64,000 nt of DNA from positions 109,880 to 173,879 of the forward strand of contig DAONJS010000006.1 in assembly GCA_035405785.1 (NCBI GenBank), given 5' to 3'. The stretch comes from BPGX01 sp035405785 (GTDB lineage: Bacteria; Bacteroidota; Bacteroidia; B-17B0; Aurantibacillaceae). A program made the translations under genes and the position numbers. Below are positions 26,395 to 34,274 of the stretch, one piece after another; position 1 is the first letter of the stretch, and each line of letters opens with the position of its first letter. The notes under the pieces were generated by a model. It ran no database searches and was not told the DNA's origin. It saw only the letters and a program-made list of their open reading frames with translations.

Positions 26395-26506
26395 TTCAAT
26401 TAATTACGGCTAAGAAAATTTAATTCTGTATTTTTGAAACTTTATCAATAGCCGTTTGTAAATTTCACAGAGTTAGGTTTATTTAGCTTACAAATCAAAT
26501 CAAAAT
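26395..26506 (+). promoter_or_regulatory. Long structured 5' leader of the DEAD-box helicase mRNA
   Basis: The expected leader contains ACGGCTA (26406-26412) and its complement TAGCCGT (26449-26455), able to close a 36-base loop. Most other promoters in this window give leaders of 10-30 bases. An RNA helicase leader of this size could sense RNA folding, temperature or its own product, which is inference only. Confidence 0.4.
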
Positions 26507-28261
26507 ATGAACACATCAACATTATCAGAAAGTAATGTAACTTTCAATGATTACAAACTCCCCGAATGGATTCAAAATGCCATTAACGAATTGGGTTATA
26601 CATGCCCTACTCCCATTCAACAACAAACCATTCCTTTGTTGTTAGAAAAAAATACGGATATCATCGCCCTTGCACAAACTGGTACAGGAAAAACAGCAGC
26701 ATTTGCTATTCCACTACTCACTAAAATTGACAGTGATAAAAAATTTCCACAAGCACTTATCATTGCTCCCACACGCGAATTGTGTGTTCAGATTTCAAAT
26801 GATATTATCAAACTTTCAAAATATCAACCCAAAATAAATACTGTTGCAGTATATGGCGGGGCTAATATTGAAACTCAAATTAACACTATTAAAAAGGGTT
26901 GTCAAATCATTGCCGCCACACCAGGAAGATTGGTAGATTTGATAGACAGAAATGTTGTGGATTTATCAGAAATAAAAATCTTAGTACTGGACGAAGCCGA
27001 TGAAATGCTGAACATGGGCTTTAAAGAGGATATTGATTATATTATAGAACAAACATTTGATTCCAAACAAACATGGTTGTTCAGTGCAACTATGCCTCCA
27101 GAAGTATCCAGAATTGCTAAAAACTATATGACACATCCTATTGAAATTAGTGTTGGCAATAAAAATGCCGCTGCTTCTAATATTGAACATATGTATTTTA
27201 TTATCAACAATAATAAGCACAGATATTTAGCATTAAAAAGAATAATTGACTATTATCCTGATATTTTTGGAATCATTTTTTGCAGAACAAAAATTGATAC
27301 TCAAAAAGTTGCAGATCAGTTAATAAAAGATGGTTATAGTGCCGATGCTTTACATGGTGATTTATCTCAGTCACAAAGAGATTTTGTAATGAAAAGATTT
27401 AGAAATCGTCAATTGCAGTTATTAGTAGCCACAGATGTTGCCGCCCGTGGTATTGATGTAGATAGTGTTACACATGTTATCAACTATGATTTACCAGATG
27501 ATTTAGAAGTTTATACACATCGTAGCGGAAGAACCGCCCGTGCAGGAAAATCAGGTATATCTATTGCCATTGTTACCCCTTCAGAAAGCAGAAAAATTAA
27601 AGATTTAGAAAAATTTACAAAAGCAAAATTTCACCGTTCACTGATTCCAACAGGCATTCAAGTGTGTGAAAAACAATTATTACATTTAGTAAATAGAATT
27701 AAAACCACTTCTGTTGATGAAAACTCTATTCAAGAATTTTTGCCTTCCGTATATGAAAGTTTAAATGAATTAAGCAAAGAGGAATTGATAAAAAAATTAA
27801 TTTGGGAAGAATTTAATCGTTTTTATACTTATTATCAGAACGCTCCTGATATTAATAACATGAAAGATTTAGATATTTCATCACATCGTCAGTCAAACAG
27901 ATATTTTATCAATTTAGGTGAAATGGATGGATTTAACTGGCGTTCATTAAAAGATTTTATTGCTGATGAAACTGGAATTCCGAATACTTCTATTAAAAAT
28001 ACTGATGTGAAAAGAACATTTTCATTTTTTGAAATTTCTCAAAATGATGTTGATAAGTTAATGGTATTAAATGGCAAAAGTTTTAATAACCGTGCTATAA
28101 GCATTGAACAATCAAGCGGTAAAAAATCAGGAACATTCAAATCAAATAAAGAAAGTGATGATGGCAGATATAATAGAAAAAACTACCATTCATCTAATAA
28201 TAAAAATTCTTCTTTTGATGAATCCAAAAAGAGAAAAAGAATTTTTAGAGAAAAGTATTAA
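26507..28261 (+). CDS. DEAD-box ATP-dependent RNA helicase with DbpA-type RNA-binding domain
   Basis: A 584-residue helicase. The Q motif (YTCPTPIQQQTIP), Walker A (AQTGTGKT), PTRELC, the DEAD box (LVLDEADEML), SAT (FSATMPP) and HRSGRTARAG in the second RecA domain are all present. A DbpA RNA-binding-like domain is near residues 465-545 (FINLGEMDGFNW, IKNTDVKRTFSFFEI), followed by a basic Ser/Asn/Lys-rich tail. It fits the CsdA/DeaD-like group used in ribosome assembly and cold adaptation. Its long leader suggests post-transcriptional control. The start at 26507 is the first ATG after that leader. Confidence 0.93.
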   Translation: MNTSTLSESNVTFNDYKLPEWIQNAINELGYTCPTPIQQQTIPLLLEKNTDIIALAQTGTGKTAAFAIPLLTKIDSDKKFPQALIIAPTRELCVQISNDIIKLSKYQPKINTVAVYGGANIETQINTIKKGCQIIAATPGRLVDLIDRNVVDLSEIKILVLDEADEMLNMGFKEDIDYIIEQTFDSKQTWLFSATMPPEVSRIAKNYMTHPIEISVGNKNAAASNIEHMYFIINNNKHRYLALKRIIDYYPDIFGIIFCRTKIDTQKVADQLIKDGYSADALHGDLSQSQRDFVMKRFRNRQLQLLVATDVAARGIDVDSVTHVINYDLPDDLEVYTHRSGRTARAGKSGISIAIVTPSESRKIKDLEKFTKAKFHRSLIPTGIQVCEKQLLHLVNRIKTTSVDENSIQEFLPSVYESLNELSKEELIKKLIWEEFNRFYTYYQNAPDINNMKDLDISSHRQSNRYFINLGEMDGFNWRSLKDFIADETGIPNTSIKNTDVKRTFSFFEISQNDVDKLMVLNGKSFNNRAISIEQSSGKKSGTFKSNKESDDGRYNRKNYHSSNNKNSSFDESKKRKRIFREKY

Positions 28262-28403
28262 ATAGGTTTTATTCTTTAGAAAAAACTTTTTGATTTTTAG
28301 TATTTATACAAAAACAAACTGATTTTTCGAAAATTATAACAATAATTTTTCTCTTCTATTTTTGGGAAATTAAAGCACTTTTGGTATATAAGTAATTTAA
28401 TAC

Positions 28404-29531
28404 TTACGGTTCAAAGTTTTCTGGCAATCCTAATGATTTCTTTAAATTTTTATTATACATATCAACTAATTCAATTGCTTCTTCTAATGTAAAATAATGG
28501 GTTGGGTACTGCTTTAAATTGGAACTTGATTCCACGCCTATATAACTTATTATTCCAAATATAATTCCATACATTAGTAAGACCAAAGCAGAATCGGCAG
28601 TTAACCATGTCCACGAAAGTAATACCCATCCAAATCCTAATAATGCAGAAATTAATGCTGTCATAAATATTATTGCCCAAAAACTTCCTCTTTTCATCTT
28701 TTTTTTATTATATTTATCTATTTCTTCATTTGTTTTATCAATTTTATTCTTTGCTTGTTGATTTCCAGTAAGGGTTGCAAGCTCCCATTCAGATACTTTA
28801 ATTTTACCACCTCTAACGATAAACCAATCCTTTACTTCTTCATTTGAAACCTGAAAGTTGCTAACTGAAGTTGAATAAGAAAAATACCCTGGATAATATG
28901 TGCTACTATTAGTAATTCCAGAAACATTAGTAACATACTTACTGCTTAATAATACTTCTAAACGATTTTTTTTGTAATTTTGAATCTCTTCGTATTTACT
29001 CTCTAATATCTTTTCTTTTACCTCCTTTGTGTTTTTAATTAATACAGTTGTAACAGAATTTTGATTAACATTTACCAAATCACTATAAATTATTACATTA
29101 TCCTTTACGGCTTTTAAGTAATGTGTTCCTACCGGTACTGAATCTATAAATGAAATATCTTTTCCTTTATATGCTTCATCCAGATAAATTTGAACATTAT
29201 TTAATTCACTAAAAACTTTAATAGACCCTGTTTTGGTTTTATTAACTGGATTTACTTGTACTTCCTTATTATTTTTTATATTAATTGATACGACGGAGTT
29301 TGGCTCTAATACAATGCTCCTGTTCAAAATAATTGATGTGTCTTTTAATATTTTGATAATATGCGTACCCGCTTCTAATGAATCTATTTGAGTAATATCA
29401 TTCCCTTTCCATTTATTATCTATATACACTTTTATTCCTTTTATTTCACTTGTTATTATTACAGGAATATGTTGAGAAAACAAAAATTTAAAACTCAACA
29501 TTATTAAACCTAAAGATAGTTTTGATTTCAT
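28404..29531 (-). CDS. Exported protein with two PEGA-like domains and C-terminal membrane helices
   Basis: A 375-residue protein with a signal peptide-like N terminus (MKSKLSLGLIMLSFKFLFSQ). Two similar beta domains follow: VYIDNKWKGNDITQIDSLEA (about residues 30-80) and IYLDEAYKGKDISFIDSVPV (about 105-160). Each has the D-x-x-x-KG-x-DI-x-x-IDS-x-x-x-G-TH pattern of PEGA-type repeats and a matching S-V-x-x-x-IKN(T/N)KEV ending. A coiled-coil-like linker and two hydrophobic helices (about 285-330) follow. Promoter evidence at 29550-29557 moves the start from 29552 to the ATG at 29531. PEGA domains often bind cell-wall or surface structures. Function is unknown. Confidence 0.72.
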   Translation of the reverse strand: MKSKLSLGLIMLSFKFLFSQHIPVIITSEIKGIKVYIDNKWKGNDITQIDSLEAGTHIIKILKDTSIILNRSIVLEPNSVVSINIKNNKEVQVNPVNKTKTGSIKVFSELNNVQIYLDEAYKGKDISFIDSVPVGTHYLKAVKDNVIIYSDLVNVNQNSVTTVLIKNTKEVKEKILESKYEEIQNYKKNRLEVLLSSKYVTNVSGITNSSTYYPGYFSYSTSVSNFQVSNEEVKDWFIVRGGKIKVSEWELATLTGNQQAKNKIDKTNEEIDKYNKKKMKRGSFWAIIFMTALISALLGFGWVLLSWTWLTADSALVLLMYGIIFGIISYIGVESSSNLKQYPTHYFTLEEAIELVDMYNKNLKKSLGLPENFEP

Positions 29532-29549
29532 GAACTTAATTATTTGATA

Positions 29550-29557
29550 CAAAAGTA
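29550..29557 (-). promoter_or_regulatory. -7 element TACTTTTG for the PEGA-domain gene
   Basis: TAnnTTTG match on the minus strand 18 bases upstream of the ATG at 29531. It overlaps the alternative start at 29552. Confidence 0.55.
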
Positions 29558-29637
29558 TCTGAAATAAACACTAAATAAAATGATTTAAATCATTTACACA
29601 CTTAAATTGTGAAATTACTACATGTTGAATAAAAAAA

Positions 29638-29958
29638 TCAGAGGACTTTTTCCTCTTTTGCTAACTGAATGATGTATTGTTTTATTTTATCAGAAAGGGC
29701 GGCATCTGATGTGGCTTTTTCATAAGTATCACAGAATGTAATGATGCTTTGCAATAAAAATTTTTTCATTTCATCTGTTGTCATATCTTTTGTCCACACA
29801 TCCATTCGTAAGGTATTGTTTTCTTTACCATCCCACATAGATAGAGCAACGCTTTTGCACTCTCCTTTTTCCATTATTTGTGGGGCTTCCCATTTTATTT
29901 TTTCAGGTATGTGTTGTTCATCTGTAATGACTTCTAAAATAATTGAGTTGTTTGGCAT
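29638..29958 (-). CDS. gldC: Gliding motility protein GldC
   Basis: A 106-residue protein. It has IPEKIKWEAP near residue 17, the central SVALSMWDGKENNTLRMDVWTKDMTTDEMK segment and ITFCDTYEKATSDA, which together are the GldC pattern of gliding/T9SS-associated proteins. In flavobacterial genomes gldC commonly sits beside gldB and nadE; here those two lie 20 kb away at 49857-52570. It starts 15 bp after the stop of the M1 peptidase gene, on the same strand. GldC is small and soluble with an accessory role in gliding; it is not essential for secretion in the model species. Confidence 0.88.
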   Translation of the reverse strand: MPNNSIILEVITDEQHIPEKIKWEAPQIMEKGECKSVALSMWDGKENNTLRMDVWTKDMTTDEMKKFLLQSIITFCDTYEKATSDAALSDKIKQYIIQLAKEEKVL

Positions 29959-29973
29959 TTTTGGTGTTTTTAT

Positions 29974-32900
29974 TTATTCAATGTTTTTAGTGGCTTCAAA
30001 CCTTGGATTAATACGATGTAAATTAATTGAATAACGAATTAAATTATACCATTTAATATTTGAACCTAAACTAACATTGCCATAATAAAAAATTGGCAAA
30101 TAGATATTTCCAAAATTTCCTAATGAAAAATTTATTCCTGCATCTAAATCAAAGTAATCTGAATAATGTCTTTTTTTATCAAAGTATTCATCTATAAAAA
30201 CAACATCTACAAACAAGCGAAAGTTAGCAAAAGATGGTGAATATAAATTGATAGCAGTTATTCCATTTGTAGAATAATGACTGTTTATTAATTTCATATT
30301 TCCTTCCGATTCAACATACTGTTGTTTTAGAAAATCACCTAAAAATGAATAACTAAAATCATCTTGATAACCACTTAAAAAATAATTGTCTCTTAAATAA
30401 TCCTGCGAACTATTATATCCAGAAGGGCGAAATGCATAAGGCATTTTATCATTATCATTACCTAATATAAACATTCCTCTAAACAATCTGTATTCAAAAA
30501 ATTTATTTTTATTGACATAAGTTTTTCCTGAAAAAGTAAGAAATGATTTTGCCATTAAATTATTGTGTTGCAATTTGATTTGAACTTGATAAGGATTTAA
30601 CGTTGATTTTTTTTGATAGGTATATGCAATCTCGTTCATCCAGTTGATAGAGCCATTATTAAATGCTAAATTTGATGTGTTATCTCTATTAAATAATGAA
30701 ATATGCCTGATGCTCAATGTGTTTCTGTTGTGTTTAATTGGATTTTTTTGTTTAAAAACAAAATTGATATATGGTTCAATTTTTACATATTGATTGATTG
30801 TAACTTGAAAATTTTCAGATGATCTGAAAGAATAAGTTTTTCCTGCTATTCCAATTTGTGCTAATTTAAATGGGCTTTTATCTGGAAAGATATTGTAATA
30901 AACATCTGCACTTCCAACAAGTGTATTGCTCTTAAATGCATACATTGGCATAATGTAACCTTCTATTTTTTTTGGAAAAATTCCATAGTTGAAAAATGCC
31001 ATGCCTAAAAGATTTCCATCATTGTAATTCCATCCTGTCATTGGTAAAAAGTGCAATTGTGTTTTGTAAAAATCATCTATACGCCAGCCAAAATTAAGTT
31101 GTAATGGCTCTGTTTTTTTGAATAATCCTCTTGTTCTAATAGTATTGTTTCTGCGATTGATATCAGGTATAATCTCGTTGTAATCAATTCTAAAATAATC
31201 TGCTTCCAGTGGCGGAAAAGAAAATGTTTCTTTTTTTTCTATATTATTTTTCCAAATTTCAGCAATCACTTTGTTATCTTTAATGGCTTGCACAACAACA
31301 GGAACAACTGCATTGCCTTTGTTTTTAATAGTTACTTCATAAACATTGTTATCATTCTTTTTAATTTTTTGCAACTTGTAATCAATGTGTTTATTGGTAG
31401 TAATAAGTGTAGTAATAAGCGGGATATTATCTCCACCTCCAAAATAATTTAATAGAAACCTTAAATCTTGCGGATAAGGATGTTTGAATTTAAATGTCTT
31501 AAAGTAAAAAGCCATTGCTTCATCAAATAGTTCTTCTCCAAAATAATTTTTTAAATACTCTACTACTAATGATGTTTTGGAATATACTATTCCGCCATAG
31601 TTTATTTCAGTATATTTTGTAGAGTGTTCAAGTAAAGGCAAATCAGCATTGTGAGATGCTAATATCAAGTAAGCCCATTCGTAATATTTTCTTTGTGGAA
31701 TTTTTTCAATACCTAATAATTTTTTTCCATTAGCAATGCCAAGAACTTCAGATAATTTTAAATCAGGATATTTTTTATACAAATACCTCATTTCATAAAA
31801 TGAGTTCATTCCTTCATCCATTGCAGGATAATCTCTTTCATTAGTTCCAAGAATGCCATAAAACCAATTATGTCCTACTTCATGTACAATCGTTTCTTCT
31901 AATTGTTTAGGATTAGAAGATTCGTTTATCAAGGTAATAGTTGGATATTCCATTCCGCCTCCTGCAGCAGTAGAACCATCAACCGCACTCACATTATTGT
32001 AAGGATAATCTCCTACATAATAAGAATAAAACAATGTGGCTTCGTTAATATATTCAAGAGCATTTTTCCAAAGATGAATATTTGTTGGTAAAAAATATAA
32101 ATAAGTATTGACCTTTTTATTGCTTTCAAAAAGTTGAATTTGATCAGATAATACCAAAAATCTTTTGTCTGCAAACCATGCAAAATCGTGGATATTACTT
32201 TCAACAAAGCGAACAGTTTTATATTCTTTGCTACTTTCAGGAAATTTTGTAGTGAAAGTAGTATCTATTTTTTGATCAATCATTCTTTTGGTTAAACGAA
32301 TTTTTTCTTGCATAAATTTTTCTTCTCCCTCATCTGCTAATCTATTACCTGTAGCAGCAAGCACATAGTTTTTAGGTAAAGTAATTCTCACATCAAAATT
32401 CCCATATTCACTATAAAACTCACCATTGTGTAAATACGGCATAGGATGCCAGCCATATCTATCATATACTGCTGGTTTTGGATACCATTGTGTTATATAA
32501 TAAGCATTTCCTAAATGACCTAATCTTGAAAATTTTGCAGACGGAATTTTGACAAAAAATGGTGTGGAAATTTTAATAGATTGTTTGGGTGGTAATGGTT
32601 GATTTAAATATATAATTGCAATATCAATGGTATCTTTATTAATTTGCCATTTGCAGGATTGACCATTTATCTGAAAATTCAAACTATCAATAAATCCTCT
32701 TTCTTCTGGTTTTGAGAAATAAAAATCTTTTTCACCTAATTGTAAAAATTGCTTTGCTAAACAAGTGCTATTATTTTTGTAAGCATTTGGCCATAAATGA
32801 AAATAAATATAATAAAGTATATCGTTAGAATTATTGAAATATTCTATTTCTTCATAAGCACTTAAAGTATGTTGCTGGTCATTAAGTGAAACAGAAATGG

Positions 32901-33009
32901 TATAATTTACCTGTTGTTGAAAATACTCAGATATTTCTTTTGGTAATTCAGTTTGAGAAATTACCTTAACTGAAATCAATACTAATACAACAACAAAAAT
33001 CCTCTTCAC
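29974..33009 (-). CDS. M1 family metallopeptidase, large exported form
   Basis: A 1011-residue exported aminopeptidase-like protein. A signal peptide (MKRIFVVVLVLISVKVISQ) is followed by a beta-rich N-terminal domain. The catalytic gluzincin domain has HEVGHNW and, exactly 18 residues later, the Glu of MDEG, forming HExxH-x18-E. GGGMEYPTITL just before it is the exopeptidase GAMEN equivalent. The C-terminal half (from about 620) is a long beta-rich region ending in IRYSINLHRINPRFEA and looks like an outer-membrane barrel or a scaffold. It lies between the TlpA-like gene (17 bp) and gldC (15 bp), so the three may form one transcript. Confidence 0.9.
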   Translation of the reverse strand: MKRIFVVVLVLISVKVISQTELPKEISEYFQQQVNYTISVSLNDQQHTLSAYEEIEYFNNSNDILYYIYFHLWPNAYKNNSTCLAKQFLQLGEKDFYFSKPEERGFIDSLNFQINGQSCKWQINKDTIDIAIIYLNQPLPPKQSIKISTPFFVKIPSAKFSRLGHLGNAYYITQWYPKPAVYDRYGWHPMPYLHNGEFYSEYGNFDVRITLPKNYVLAATGNRLADEGEEKFMQEKIRLTKRMIDQKIDTTFTTKFPESSKEYKTVRFVESNIHDFAWFADKRFLVLSDQIQLFESNKKVNTYLYFLPTNIHLWKNALEYINEATLFYSYYVGDYPYNNVSAVDGSTAAGGGMEYPTITLINESSNPKQLEETIVHEVGHNWFYGILGTNERDYPAMDEGMNSFYEMRYLYKKYPDLKLSEVLGIANGKKLLGIEKIPQRKYYEWAYLILASHNADLPLLEHSTKYTEINYGGIVYSKTSLVVEYLKNYFGEELFDEAMAFYFKTFKFKHPYPQDLRFLLNYFGGGDNIPLITTLITTNKHIDYKLQKIKKNDNNVYEVTIKNKGNAVVPVVVQAIKDNKVIAEIWKNNIEKKETFSFPPLEADYFRIDYNEIIPDINRRNNTIRTRGLFKKTEPLQLNFGWRIDDFYKTQLHFLPMTGWNYNDGNLLGMAFFNYGIFPKKIEGYIMPMYAFKSNTLVGSADVYYNIFPDKSPFKLAQIGIAGKTYSFRSSENFQVTINQYVKIEPYINFVFKQKNPIKHNRNTLSIRHISLFNRDNTSNLAFNNGSINWMNEIAYTYQKKSTLNPYQVQIKLQHNNLMAKSFLTFSGKTYVNKNKFFEYRLFRGMFILGNDNDKMPYAFRPSGYNSSQDYLRDNYFLSGYQDDFSYSFLGDFLKQQYVESEGNMKLINSHYSTNGITAINLYSPSFANFRLFVDVVFIDEYFDKKRHYSDYFDLDAGINFSLGNFGNIYLPIFYYGNVSLGSNIKWYNLIRYSINLHRINPRFEATKNIE

Positions 33010-33026
33010 TTTTTAAAAAATTTATT

Positions 33027-34154
33027 TTAAATTCCTAATGCTTTTTTAACAGCATTTTCAAGGTCTGCACCTCTTAATCCCTTTGCAATAATTTTTCCTT
33101 CTTTATCTACTAACACTGTATATGGAATGGCTTCTACATTAAATAGTGCAACAGCTTCACTATTCCAAAATTTTAAATCACTTACTTGTGGCCAGGTAAT
33201 ATCATCTTCTTTAATAGCTTGCACCCAGTTTTCTTTATCTTTATCTAAAGACACGCCAAAAATTTCAAATCCCTTGTTTTTATACTTTTTGTATAATGCT
33301 ACAACATTTGGCATTTCTGCTCTGCAGGGCTTGCACCAACTTGCCCAAAAATCAATAAGTACTACCTTTCCTCTGAATGAAGATAAACGAATTTCTTTTC
33401 CATTTGGATCTGGCAAAGCAATTTCAGGACAAGGCGATCCTGCGGATAAAGCAGATTGTTGTGCTACAATTTTGTGTAACATTTGCACCATTGGATGATT
33501 AGGATATTTATTACCAAGAGATTTATCAATTTCCTGATAAACATCTAAATAATTTTGTGGTGGTAACATTTGCAGAGCAATAATGGATGCAAATTTATCT
33601 TTGTATTGTTTGGCTTTTTGAGCAAGTTCAAACTGCCATTTTGAAACGATTTCCTGATAAACTTTATCTATATCGGTTTTGAGTTGATTAATTTTTGATG
33701 AATCATTAGGGTTTTTCATTATTTCTGATTGAAAGTATTGTTGCAAAGAATCAATTTGCTTTTTGTATTTTTTGCTAGTATTATTAAAATCCAAAAACGC
33801 ATCAGTTTCTGCAGAACCCGAAATTTTTGCATCTGCAAGATTATTAACATCTGCAATTAATGTAACTTTATCTGTAGAATCTAAAATTAAAATAGAAAAA
33901 TTTTGTGGTTCAATTCTGATTCTATAAAAATTCAAACTTGGTTTAAAATTGACAAATTCAAAATGTCCTTTTTCATCAATCAAAGCACTATCAACAGTAA
34001 CAGCCGATTGTGAATTAAGTTGATCTAAATAAATCTTTTTACCTTTTCCTTCTTTAATTTCTCCACTTAAGTAAGAAGCGTTGTTTTGTTTATTGCAAGC
34101 CGAAAATAAAATGCTAGCACCTACTACTACCAAAGAAATGTTGATTTTTTTCAT
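33027..34154 (-). CDS. TlpA-like thiol:disulfide oxidoreductase lipoprotein
   Basis: A 375-residue lipoprotein with lipobox LFSAC (Cys20). It has an N-terminal DUF4369-like beta domain (YLSGEIKEGKGKKIYLDQLN), a helical middle and a C-terminal thioredoxin fold with FWASWCKPCRAEMPNV, a WCKPC active site typical of TlpA/ResA. These periplasmic proteins reduce disulfides during cytochrome or envelope protein maturation. It has its own promoter and starts the run of minus-strand genes through the M1 peptidase and gldC. Confidence 0.9.
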   Translation of the reverse strand: MKKINISLVVVGASILFSACNKQNNASYLSGEIKEGKGKKIYLDQLNSQSAVTVDSALIDEKGHFEFVNFKPSLNFYRIRIEPQNFSILILDSTDKVTLIADVNNLADAKISGSAETDAFLDFNNTSKKYKKQIDSLQQYFQSEIMKNPNDSSKINQLKTDIDKVYQEIVSKWQFELAQKAKQYKDKFASIIALQMLPPQNYLDVYQEIDKSLGNKYPNHPMVQMLHKIVAQQSALSAGSPCPEIALPDPNGKEIRLSSFRGKVVLIDFWASWCKPCRAEMPNVVALYKKYKNKGFEIFGVSLDKDKENWVQAIKEDDITWPQVSDLKFWNSEAVALFNVEAIPYTVLVDKEGKIIAKGLRGADLENAVKKALGI

Positions 34155-34169
34155 TGTTTATTTTTTTGG

Positions 34170-34177
34170 CAAATGTA
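34170..34177 (-). promoter_or_regulatory. -7 element TACATTTG for the TlpA-like gene
   Basis: Minus-strand TAnnTTTG match 15 bases upstream of the ATG at 34154. It is followed by the same TTTGCCAAAAAA leader found before yebC and ribF. Confidence 0.65.
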
Positions 34178-34250
34178 GATAAATTTTTGTTGCACTTAAT
34201 AAAAAACAAATTGTGCATAAATTCTTGTTCTCTATTCCTTTTTACTTCCT

Positions 34251-34258
34251 TAAATTTG
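34251..34258 (+). promoter_or_regulatory. -7 element TAAATTTG for the UvrD-like helicase gene
   Basis: Perfect TAnnTTTG match 16 bases before the ATG at 34275, with a leader CCATAAAATTTTAAA resembling those of neighbouring genes. A TTG at 34225-34227 is the best -33 candidate, at 23 bases. Confidence 0.55.
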
Positions 34259-34274
34259 TCCATAAAATTTTAAA

